Below, in pieces: positions 33,322 through 41,996 of a stretch of 64,000 nucleotides of DNA. Position 1 is the first letter of the stretch. Each line of letters starts with the position of its first letter. The translations under genes were made by a program, and so were the position numbers. The notes below the pieces were generated by a model that was not told where the DNA came from, searched no databases, and saw nothing but the letters and a program-made list of their open reading frames with translations. The stretch comes from Pustulibacterium marinum (lineage in GTDB: Bacteria; Bacteroidota; Bacteroidia; Flavobacteriales; Flavobacteriaceae), in NCBI RefSeq assembly GCF_900116665.1, contig NZ_FPBK01000001.1:310001-374000 (forward strand), given 5' to 3'.

Positions 33322-34545
33322 ATGAGTAGTTTGAAAAATTACGTACGGTTTTTAATATTGTTATTTTTTTTAGGAGAAATATCATGTACAGAGCCCTATG
33401 CCGCTATTGATCAGCATTACGACTCATTGTTAGTGGTAGAGGCTAATATTACAGATAGTTTACAGAATCATTATATAAAACTATCTAGAACCAATCCCAT
33501 AAATTCATACGAAAAAAATACTGAAAAGAATGCTCAGGTATGGATTGTGAGCAATACGGGTGAAGAATTTGATTTTAACGAAAATGATGATGGAGAATAT
33601 GTTTCAACAGTTGAGTTTGCCTTACAAAATGATAAAAGTTACACGCTTCATATTAAAACTAGTGATGGTCATGAGTATCAGTCGGACGAGGAAAAGCTTC
33701 CTGAAGAGGTGATTGTAGATGTAACTACAACTGTAGTAAACAATGATTCAGGACAAAAAGGTGTTGATATTAGAGCAGGTGTAATAGGTACTGATGACGA
33801 ACCTTTTTTTGTCAAATATGAGTTTACAGAACAATACAAAATTGTCACATTAATTGATATTCCTTATGATTATAGTTTAGAAAACTTAATTATAGACGAT
33901 GAACCAACTGATGACGATTGTACCACAGATTTTGACATAGTATACACAGAACGGACAGAGAATTCTAGTATTTGTTATTCTTTTCCTACTTATTCAAATA
34001 ATATAGTTCAAGGCAGTTCTGTAGGCTTCAATGGGAATTCAATCCCAGAATTATCATTACATTTTATACAAGAGGATGAATATAAATTGAGAGAACGTTG
34101 TTCTATTTTAGTTAGAGTTTATTCGCAAAACTATAGTGCATATGAGTATTTTAGAAAAATAAAGGAACTTAATCAAAACGATTCAGAACTTTCAACTCAA
34201 CAGCCTGGTTATATTCATGGAAACATTCATTCTGTTACGAACTCAGATGAGAATGTGCTAGGGTTATTTAATGTATGTGCTTTGGCTCAGAAAAGAATTT
34301 TTTTCGATTACACAGATTTCGGGTTTATTCAGCCTAGTTATTTCGCGCAATTGAGATTAATTAACATAGCGCCTTTGTCAACTCCTTGTCCTGGCCCCAC
34401 ATATAAAGATTCAATCGTAGAGTTACGAAGACTTAATTATCAATTGTATGTACCTGGTGTACTACATATTTTTGCAAATCCGGCTTGTTCAGATTGTCGA
34501 AGTTATGGGGCAAATGTTGCTCCAGATTATTGGGAGGAAGAATAA
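33322..34545 (+). CDS. DUF4249 family lipoprotein (copy 2)
   Basis: 407 residues and clearly a paralogue of the preceding gene. The two share SLLVVEA(N/T)ITDS, TEQYKIVTLIDIPYDY, RTENSSICYSFPT, LSTQQPGYIHGNIHS, QKRIFFDYTDFGF and the ending DCRS...PDYWEEE. The lipobox is EISCTEP. One receptor with two such lipoproteins suggests tandem duplication with possible specialisation: the N-terminal and 165-215 regions differ most. It starts 56 bases after copy 1. Confidence 0.85.
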   Translation: MSSLKNYVRFLILLFFLGEISCTEPYAAIDQHYDSLLVVEANITDSLQNHYIKLSRTNPINSYEKNTEKNAQVWIVSNTGEEFDFNENDDGEYVSTVEFALQNDKSYTLHIKTSDGHEYQSDEEKLPEEVIVDVTTTVVNNDSGQKGVDIRAGVIGTDDEPFFVKYEFTEQYKIVTLIDIPYDYSLENLIIDDEPTDDDCTTDFDIVYTERTENSSICYSFPTYSNNIVQGSSVGFNGNSIPELSLHFIQEDEYKLRERCSILVRVYSQNYSAYEYFRKIKELNQNDSELSTQQPGYIHGNIHSVTNSDENVLGLFNVCALAQKRIFFDYTDFGFIQPSYFAQLRLINIAPLSTPCPGPTYKDSIVELRRLNYQLYVPGVLHIFANPACSDCRSYGANVAPDYWEEE

Positions 34546-34560
34546 AAATATATTGAAAAA

Positions 34561-36276
34561 ATGAACAAAAGAATAGTCATGAAATATCATATAATTTCAG
34601 CTTTAAGGATACTTCTTTTTTTTGGAGTCTTTGGCGTATATGCACAGTCTCATCAAGAGCATGTTTACCTACGCGTAAATACGGCTAGTTTGCTTTCGGG
34701 AGAATCACTCTATTATAAAATTTATGTTTTAGACGAATCAAATAAGCCTAGTAGTCTCAGTAAACTTGCTTATATAGAATTGTTTGATGGGAAAAAGAAT
34801 ACGGTAACAAAGCAAAAGGTTCTTGTGAATGAAGGTATTGCTTCTGGAGATTTATTTATCGATAAGGAAATTGCTTCCGGTAGTTATAAATTGATAGCGT
34901 ATACAAATGAAGCCTTGAAGAATACCGAACTTTTTCAAACTGATTTATTAGTGGTCAATCCATATCAGAATAATTTTGAGAATTGGGAAAGTAGTTCTGA
35001 CACTACGGGAACTAGTCAGGAAATTGTAAAAAAAGATGTAGTAATCAAGTCATCAGATTTATTATTATTGAATAATCATGAATTTGGTAAGCGGGAGAAA
35101 GTTGTAGTCAATTTTGATCGTGAAATTTTAAAAAATACATCCTTTTTAGAAGGAAACTATTCATTATCGGTTCGGAAGATAGATGCTTTCAGTAAAATAG
35201 AGAGCATTCCTGAAAGTAAAAATTTTAAGCACTATCTTTTTAAAGATGCGAGTTTAGACACTAAACAAATTACTGCTGAATTTCGAGGAAATATTATTTC
35301 AGGAAAGCTTACTGGAGACGATATAGCTAATAAAACGATAACAGCTTCTGTACCTGGTAATCCTTTCCAATTTAAATTAGCGACAACTAATGAAAACGGA
35401 GATTTTTATTTAGTTTTAGACAATCCATTGCCGTCAAGTACTGTATATCTTCAACCCCTGAATACCACCGATGCACTGGTAACAATTGATTCCTTTTACA
35501 TTCCGAAAAAGGCTATAAGAGAAATTAAATCCTATGATCTAAAATTGGCTATGCAGCCTGATATAGCTGAAAGAGCGGTGGCAGATCAAATTGAAAATGC
35601 ATATTATGATTATAAACGAGATACGTTACTAGAAGTAGCAAATGAGAGTGTAAAAAAGTTTTACGCTCCATTAGAAAAAATATACTATTTAGATGATTTT
35701 ACCCGATTTCCTACGATGCAAGAAACGATTGTTGAGATTGTAAAAGAGTTGTATTTCAAGAAGAAAAAAGGGAAGTATACATTACATTCAAGAGATTATG
35801 AGAATGAATATTCCGAAAATTTATTTGGTGAAACTTTAATTTTTATAGATGGTATTATCATTCGTGATACAGATCAATTTTTTAACTATGATGCTCGTAA
35901 AATAGACAGAATTGAAGTGGTGAATTCTGGTTATTTTTATGGAGGAAAGTTGTTTAATGGAATAGCATCGGTTTATACAAAGGAAGGAGATTTCATACTA
36001 GAGAACAATGATGAGTTTCCAGTTTATAAAAAAGAAATGTTACCACTTTCATCCACTAAAACTTATTTCAAGCCTACCTATAAAACAGCAACAAGTAACG
36101 CAAGGATACCAGATTATAGATACCAATTGGTTTGGGAGCCAATATTTAATTTAAAAGAGAAAGCAAACTATTCATTTTATACATCAGATGTTCCTGGGCT
36201 TTATGAAATCACTTTAGATGGATTTACAAGTAATGGCGATCCGGTTTCAATGTGTACGCAGATTTTAGTGAAATAA
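34561..36276 (+). CDS. MG2-like secreted protein with a TonB-plug-like tail
   Basis: 571 residues with a signal peptide (ends GVYAQS). The N-terminal part (about 28-135) resembles a macroglobulin MG2-type beta-sandwich (VYLRVNTASLLSGESLYYKIYV, LVNEGIASGDLFIDKEIASGSYKLIAYT). The C-terminal part holds LIFIDGIIIRDTDQFFNYD and RIEVVNSGYFYGGKLFNGI, like the plug of TonB receptors, but no barrel follows. Similar proteins occur after DUF4249 genes in Bacteroidota. It probably acts at the periplasmic side of the receptor complex; the role is unproven. A start at 34579 (MKYHII) is also possible. Confidence 0.75.
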   Translation: MNKRIVMKYHIISALRILLFFGVFGVYAQSHQEHVYLRVNTASLLSGESLYYKIYVLDESNKPSSLSKLAYIELFDGKKNTVTKQKVLVNEGIASGDLFIDKEIASGSYKLIAYTNEALKNTELFQTDLLVVNPYQNNFENWESSSDTTGTSQEIVKKDVVIKSSDLLLLNNHEFGKREKVVVNFDREILKNTSFLEGNYSLSVRKIDAFSKIESIPESKNFKHYLFKDASLDTKQITAEFRGNIISGKLTGDDIANKTITASVPGNPFQFKLATTNENGDFYLVLDNPLPSSTVYLQPLNTTDALVTIDSFYIPKKAIREIKSYDLKLAMQPDIAERAVADQIENAYYDYKRDTLLEVANESVKKFYAPLEKIYYLDDFTRFPTMQETIVEIVKELYFKKKKGKYTLHSRDYENEYSENLFGETLIFIDGIIIRDTDQFFNYDARKIDRIEVVNSGYFYGGKLFNGIASVYTKEGDFILENNDEFPVYKKEMLPLSSTKTYFKPTYKTATSNARIPDYRYQLVWEPIFNLKEKANYSFYTSDVPGLYEITLDGFTSNGDPVSMCTQILVK

Positions 36277-36298
36277 GAGAAAGTATATAACAAAAAAA

Positions 36299-36320
36299 AG
36301 GCACTACAATTGTAGTGCCT
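36299..36320 (-). terminator. Terminator for the minus-strand gene at 36347
   Basis: The perfect palindrome AGGCACTACAATTGTAGTGCCT has a run of eight Ts downstream when read on the minus strand. The plus strand lacks a T tract after the stem, so it mainly serves the minus-strand gene, 26 bases away. Confidence 0.8.
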
Positions 36321-36346
36321 TGTCAAATAAACTCTTTTTATATTTT

Positions 36347-37467
36347 TTATTCAGAAACAAATGTAACTGTCATAGTACCGTATTGTGCAGTAGAAACACC
36401 AGCACTACCTACATAATTAGTTGTAGTAGCTCCAAAGTTTCCTACACCGCAGTTATATTGAAACCATTCTCTACCTTGAACTTTTAACGTATAGCTTTGT
36501 CCAGCTGTTAATAGTTGATTTACAATGATAGTAGCGTTTTGTACTAGGCCAAAATATGTTTGTCCAGAGAAAGATTTAGAAGTAGCTGTCATATATTTTT
36601 CTTTAACAGCTGTTCCATTAACTGTTAATCTAATAGATCCTTGCCCAACGGCATCTTGATGTTCTGTTACAGTGTGTGTATGAGTTGTACCGTTTGTCGG
36701 GTTACTTGTATCTTTAGTAATGGTAGTCACAGTAGGAGCTGCGTTGGCATAATATCCATTTACTATGATTTGATACGTTCCTGTATAAGGAGCTGTAAAA
36801 GTTTGCGATAATCCAGGTAGATCAACATAAGTTTCGTTATTAGAACTAGCAGTTACTTGATTGTTTTGATTATATTCAGCTGTATATTTCTTTACAGCGC
36901 CTAAGCCAACCCATATAGAGCCATTGTAATAATAAAACCCGGGAGTAACATCACTAGTGGTAGCAGTGTTATAAACAAGTAATCCTGTAGCAGGACTGCT
37001 TATTGTAGAAGTATCTGTAGTGCCTGTTAAAGCAACACGGTTTACTAGAATACCTCTATTCGTAGCACCAAGATCTAAGGATGCACTAGGACTTGGAGCT
37101 GTATTATTGATACCTACAGAACCCGTAGAAGTAATATTAATATCATCTTGCCACATAGATGGTACATCATTTTCTATTCCAATGGTTAACAATGCATTTT
37201 CAGTAGTAGAGCCGTTTCCACTTGCATCATCTTGAAATTTAATATATCCGTAATCACTTCCTGGGGTAGATCCACTTTTGAAAATAATAGAGGATTCTCC
37301 TCCTGCATCACCATGTTCTACGATAATGGTTCCGGTTGTAGGTGTAGCTACTGTTCCGGTAGTTTCATATACGTGTAAAGTTCCTTGCGGATCGGTAGTA
37401 CCAACCCAAACTTGAACATTAACTAATTCCCAATAAGTAATGTTGCTAAGATGTAAATTCTTTTCAT
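36347..37467 (-). pseudogene. Frameshifted secreted protein gene
   Basis: The start ATG at 37467 encodes a clean signal peptide, MKRIYILATLLIGN, which runs into TAG at 37425-37423. From there a second frame continues without a stop for over 350 residues: VQVWVGTTDPQGTLHVYETTG, then ASLDLGATNRGILVNRVALTG and VNGYYANAAP, to the end at 36347. One added T in AATTAG restores a continuous protein of the common Flavobacteriia type that begins with a signal peptide and a xVGVGTTDPQGTLHV segment. Either a recent null mutation, a sequencing error or a switchable site. No valid start precedes the TTG at 37192 in the second frame. Confidence 0.8.
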
Positions 37468-37663
37468 ATCAATGTTTTGAGTCTTGGTTCAAATGTAAGC
37501 TGAAATATAATGTACTAGCAAAAAAATAGCTGATAATTAGTTTACTATAGATTACAATCAACAAAAGCACGACGAATTACATTCACTGTGCTTAGAATAT
37601 TGATTTGAAATTAAAAATAGTAATCTTCAATTCAAAGTAAAATCTGTAGTTATATTCAAAAGT

Positions 37664-37698
37664 GAAAGCTATATCCAAAAATGTAAGATATAGCTTTC
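37664..37698. other. Perfect inverted repeat downstream of the beta-helix protein gene
   Basis: The arms GAAAGCTATATC (37664-37675) and GATATAGCTTTC (37687-37698) are perfectly inverted around 11 bases. It lies 28 bases past the stop of the minus-strand gene and probably is its terminator hairpin, though the T tract is weak (CTTTTG). Confidence 0.55.
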
Positions 37699-37726
37699 AG
37701 GTTATAGCAAAGTATTTGAGCTATTT

Positions 37727-40700
37727 TTATTTAAGAAGCAATTTTTTTGTAACAGATTTTCCTTCTGAGGTAATTTGTACCATATATATTCCAGAAGATA
37801 AATTGCTCACGTCTACTTTGTTTTCTGATGTTGTAAGTAGAAGTTGGCCTTGGGTATTAAACAACTGTATTTGCTCAAGAATCAGATTACCTTTTACAGT
37901 GAAAAATGTAGAGGCAGGATTTGGATATAGTTTCAAAGTTTCTAGTTCTTCACTAACAGTGCTCATGGTGTCTTCAACAGTAACTATAGCACTTACTATA
38001 GTTTGGTTATTATTTGCATCTGTAACGGTAACAGTAACGGTATAAACCCCAATGGTTGTAAAGGTATCGGTATCAAGAGTCATATTGCTTACAGAACAGT
38101 TGTCTGTAGCAGTTACAATAACATCTTGTGGTGTAATGGTAACAGAGGTATCCGTACCTAAATCTAAGGTAATATCTTGAGTAGTTACGGTTGGTAGACT
38201 ATTATCTACAACTGTAACTGTAGCAGTTGTGCTATCAGTATTACCAGCTTCGTCTGTAGCACTAAATGTTACCGAATTGGTTCCAACATTACTACAATCA
38301 AAACTAGTAATATCTAGTGCCAATGTTAAATCAGCTGTAGCTGTAGTGTTATCTGTAGTACCATTATCAATATCTTGAGCGGTAATAGAAACCTGTCCGT
38401 TTGCATCTAGGTAAGCAGTAATGTTTTGTACTGCTAGGGTAGGAGCATTTACATCTGCCGGAGCAGCATTGTATTCGTATGCGCCAAGATCTATAGTTGT
38501 ATTACTGATACGACTGTTTCCTGCTAAGTCTTGAGTAGTGGTATTGTAACTATTCAGACCCATATCTATAACATCAGCAGAAGCTGAGGTAGGCATGTAA
38601 GCAGCATCTAAATTTGGATTATTGCTCGTAATGTCACTGGTATTAGCTGTAAAATTGGTGTTAGTCAAAGAAATAATAGAATTACTTACCGTGAATTGCT
38701 GACTGTTTCCTTCGTTGCTTTTTGGGTTACTAACAGCGGTTGTACTAGTTACTACAGAACTTCCGTTGGTGTATTGATTATTCCAGAAAATTGAGTTTCT
38801 TATAATTAATATGTTATCTGCTGCTGCGGAAGAACTTTGTGTAATTAGGTTATAATCGTTACTGCTGCTATACATATTCAAATTATCTGCAAAAGTTCCG
38901 TTACTAATGGTTGTATGTATTTTAGAAGTATTTCCTCTTCTAAACCAAATAGCTCCCCAATCTGCATTATAGGTGTTGTTGGTAAACTGAATATTAGCTA
39001 ATGAAACCGTTATGTCATTGGTATTAGAACTTTGGAAGAGTACTACACCATTTGTGGTTTTGTTACCATCAATGAGTACATTTTCCATCTCAATACTTTC
39101 TGTAAAGTTACGCCAGTCTATAAATACCCCCGTAGCATAATTATCTGTTATTTTACAATATTGAAGCGTTAAAGAAGTAATAGCACTTGCTGTATTTATA
39201 ACCGGGTTGTTACTGCCGTTTGCATGTCCGCCACTAAATACCAATCCGTTTAAAGTAACATTATCAGCGTTAAGCTCTATCAAACGAGCCGAATTATCTA
39301 CTCGGTTGGTAGTGAAATCACCCGTAGTATCATTTCCAGAAAGGTCACCACTTATTATGGTAGCATTGGTAGTAAAAACTAAGCTATCATCTCTATCACT
39401 TAAAGAAGTTTCGGTTCCTTCAAAACCACCATAAATTCGTAAGTTGTCTGAGGCTATGGTAAATGGTACTGTAGTACTTGTAGCATCTGGAGTATAGGTT
39501 CCTTTGGCTACGTACAATACAGTATTGTTGTTTCCGCTAACCGCTGTTAAAGCAGCATCTAATGTAGTATAAGCATCTGTCCAGCTACTTCCGTCATTAG
39601 CTCCGGTAGCATTGGCATCTACATAGATGAATGCCGCTGTGGTTCCTTGTACCATGTTGTTAGTTGTAGTTGTTAAATCGCTACAAGAATATTCAATATA
39701 TATATTGTATGTAGTGTTTTGTTCTAGTCCTGTAAAGGTATAAGGGGAACTAGTAACACCGGTAATGGTAGTACCGTTGGCAATAGATTCTCCGGCTTCA
39801 ACGATGGTAAGGCTATACGGTCCACTAATAGAGGTGTTTGCTTCCCAGCTTACCGTCAAAGATGTTGCGTTTCCGGAAGTAGCTTCTAAATTATCTAAAT
39901 CACAGCTCAAGTATTCATAAGCTCCAATATCTAAACTGCTAATTTCTCTAGGGTTGTTATCAGCATCGGTACTCATATTAGTTAATAGATAAGCGTTACT
40001 CGCCGCACTAATTGCAGGTGAGTTAGCAGCTAAATGATAATCTCCATTGTCATAATCTTCAAAAATGCTACTGTTAGATTCATTATTGGCATCAAAATAC
40101 ATGTGGTTTCCTATCGTATTTGCATTGTTAGGAATCGCAGTTTCGTTATTGATTAATGAAGAGTTAAGTGGAATGCTAATGATATTGTTATACAACTGAA
40201 CCGAATTCTGAAAGGTTGACATGGTGCCCCAATCACATGTAATTAGGTCGTAGTAGGTACTGAATGAGTTATTTACAATAGTATTGTTGATGAAACGAAT
40301 ATCACAAGGTAAAGCCAAGTCTAATTCAAAGATACCACGAGTGCTAGATGTGTTTTCAGCAATCAAACAACTGGTAAAGTAAATGTGTTTTGTGTCATAA
40401 CTAGCATATGAATTATCCCAACTGTCATAAATTTCCTGAAATAGGTAATAAGAGCGGTTATTTACAATTCTACAAGCATTAAATTGAAGGTCAACACTAG
40501 CGTAATAGTACATAGATTCTTGAATGTAATATAAAGCATCGTTATTCGCATAATTTTTCTCAATAGTACAGTTGTTAAACACAACATTATTATTTAGTTC
40601 TACCGAGTTGTCTACACCTCTAAACAATAGTACACCACCTTTAGCATTAATACCACCACCATTAGCGTGTGCTTCTTCAAAAGTAATACCATCAAATAAG

Positions 40701-41122
40701 ATGTCGGCAGTTGCATTTACGCATACTAAATGGTAAGCATTATCTGCTACTGCAGCAGCATCGGCACTACCATTTCCTAAGGCATCACCAGATATAATAG
40801 TTACGTTAGTTTCTGGGTTACGTTGACTCAATTGTGTTTCAGATCCACTAAACCCTCCGTACCAATTGTGAGAGTTGCTAATTTCTAAAATGCGAACTCC
40901 TCGGTTATACGCATCGCCAATGTACGTCCCTGCAGCAACCCAAATATCGGCTCCGTCAGGGGCATTGTCTTCTGCTTGTTGTAAGGTTGTATAAGCATTC
41001 GCCCAGCTACTACCATCGGCGGTTCCGGTAGCATCTTGTTTTACATAATAGGTACTTTGTGCATGTAAATTAACGGCGGTTCCTGCCAGTACAAAAAGCA
41101 CTACGAGTAGAAGTTTTTTCAT
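37727..41122 (-). CDS. Large beta-helix surface protein with type IX secretion signal
   Basis: 1131 residues. A signal peptide (about 1-22, ends VNLHAQS) is followed by a right-handed beta-helix (about 25-400) that opens with DGSSWANAYTTLQQAEDNAPDGADIWVAAGTY and ends in SSLDIGAYEY, a choice-of-anchor-Q-type motif. A fibronectin III-like domain follows (about 410-490), then a second beta-helix (about 495-885), two HYR/cadherin-like repeats (about 890-1055) and a Por sorting domain (about 1060-1131; LKLYPNPASTFF). It should be displayed on, or released from, the cell surface. It may bind or cleave polysaccharide, but no catalytic residues are assigned. Confidence 0.9.
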   Translation of the reverse strand: MKKLLLVVLFVLAGTAVNLHAQSTYYVKQDATGTADGSSWANAYTTLQQAEDNAPDGADIWVAAGTYIGDAYNRGVRILEISNSHNWYGGFSGSETQLSQRNPETNVTIISGDALGNGSADAAAVADNAYHLVCVNATADILFDGITFEEAHANGGGINAKGGVLLFRGVDNSVELNNNVVFNNCTIEKNYANNDALYYIQESMYYYASVDLQFNACRIVNNRSYYLFQEIYDSWDNSYASYDTKHIYFTSCLIAENTSSTRGIFELDLALPCDIRFINNTIVNNSFSTYYDLITCDWGTMSTFQNSVQLYNNIISIPLNSSLINNETAIPNNANTIGNHMYFDANNESNSSIFEDYDNGDYHLAANSPAISAASNAYLLTNMSTDADNNPREISSLDIGAYEYLSCDLDNLEATSGNATSLTVSWEANTSISGPYSLTIVEAGESIANGTTITGVTSSPYTFTGLEQNTTYNIYIEYSCSDLTTTTNNMVQGTTAAFIYVDANATGANDGSSWTDAYTTLDAALTAVSGNNNTVLYVAKGTYTPDATSTTVPFTIASDNLRIYGGFEGTETSLSDRDDSLVFTTNATIISGDLSGNDTTGDFTTNRVDNSARLIELNADNVTLNGLVFSGGHANGSNNPVINTASAITSLTLQYCKITDNYATGVFIDWRNFTESIEMENVLIDGNKTTNGVVLFQSSNTNDITVSLANIQFTNNTYNADWGAIWFRRGNTSKIHTTISNGTFADNLNMYSSSNDYNLITQSSSAAADNILIIRNSIFWNNQYTNGSSVVTSTTAVSNPKSNEGNSQQFTVSNSIISLTNTNFTANTSDITSNNPNLDAAYMPTSASADVIDMGLNSYNTTTQDLAGNSRISNTTIDLGAYEYNAAPADVNAPTLAVQNITAYLDANGQVSITAQDIDNGTTDNTTATADLTLALDITSFDCSNVGTNSVTFSATDEAGNTDSTTATVTVVDNSLPTVTTQDITLDLGTDTSVTITPQDVIVTATDNCSVSNMTLDTDTFTTIGVYTVTVTVTDANNNQTIVSAIVTVEDTMSTVSEELETLKLYPNPASTFFTVKGNLILEQIQLFNTQGQLLLTTSENKVDVSNLSSGIYMVQITSEGKSVTKKLLLK

Positions 41123-41243
41123 AACTTATTGTAATTGAAGTTTAATTTTTAGTACCTCAAAACAACAACCTACAAGGTTTACTTTAGGGGGTTATTTTCT
41201 GAATGCTTCGATTTTTCTTCTGAATGTATGTAAGAGTGATGCT

Positions 41244-41996
41244 TTACAGAAATATATCTTTGATCACTGTAAGCAATTGTTCTTTTTTAGACTTGGCTAT
41301 GGGAATATGAGTTTGGTTTTGAAGAATAAGATAGTCGCCTTCATTCTTTACCAATTCTTTTACAAAATGTAAGTTGATCAGGTAACTGCGGTGACATTTA
41401 AAAAACATAGGTTTGCTTTCTAGTTGATCTGTGAAAAACTTAAGTGGTTTACAAACCAGTTTAGTTTCGTTATTTTTGAGATGTACATTGGTGTACATGC
41501 CGTCGGCTTCAAAATAAATAATATCCTCTAGTTCCATAAATAAAATTCCTTTGGGAACTTCCAGCGCAATTTTACTTACGGATAATTGCTGCAACGCTTT
41601 TTTGAGGTTTTCTATTTTAGCACCTATTTTATGCTGAGCTTGTTTTTCCAGCGCCTTGTGTGTTGCTTTTATAAGTTCATCTTCGTCAATAGGTTTTAGT
41701 AGGTAGTCTATTGCATTGAGTTTAAAAGCATCTATTGCAAACTGATGATAGGCCGTAGTAAATATGATTTCAAATTGAATGCTTGATGGTTCAAAATACC
41801 GAATGATTTCTAACCCATTTTCTTCTGGCATTTCTATATCAAGAAAAACCACATCTATTGTTTTTTCTTTGAGCAAGTTTACGGCAGCTTTAAGAGTATC
41901 TGCTTCATAGATAGTACTTTCTGTAAAGTGTTCTTTTAAAAAAGTATAGAGTAATTTGCGGGCGCTGCGTTCGTCATCTACTACTAGAAAAGTCAT
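41244..41996 (-). CDS. LytTR family response regulator
   Basis: 250 residues from ATG 41996 (MTFLVVDDERSARKL); an ORF start at 42083 is too far upstream. The receiver domain has VVDDE, the phospho-acceptor in VVFLDIEMPEENG, and the conserved lysine in DYLLKPID. The C-terminal LytTR DNA-binding domain reads IIYFEADGMYTNVHLKN, MFFKCHRSYLINLHFV and HIPIAKSKKEQLL. It overlaps the kinase gene by ATGA and forms a two-component pair with it. Confidence 0.93.
   Translation of the reverse strand: MTFLVVDDERSARKLLYTFLKEHFTESTIYEADTLKAAVNLLKEKTIDVVFLDIEMPEENGLEIIRYFEPSSIQFEIIFTTAYHQFAIDAFKLNAIDYLLKPIDEDELIKATHKALEKQAQHKIGAKIENLKKALQQLSVSKIALEVPKGILFMELEDIIYFEADGMYTNVHLKNNETKLVCKPLKFFTDQLESKPMFFKCHRSYLINLHFVKELVKNEGDYLILQNQTHIPIAKSKKEQLLTVIKDIFL

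Noticed and set aside
37119-37192. Functional start at the TTG at 37192 for the frameshifted gene
   Set aside because: It would leave out the signal peptide and the conserved VGTTDPQG segment that are plainly present upstream, so the gene is better read as frameshifted.
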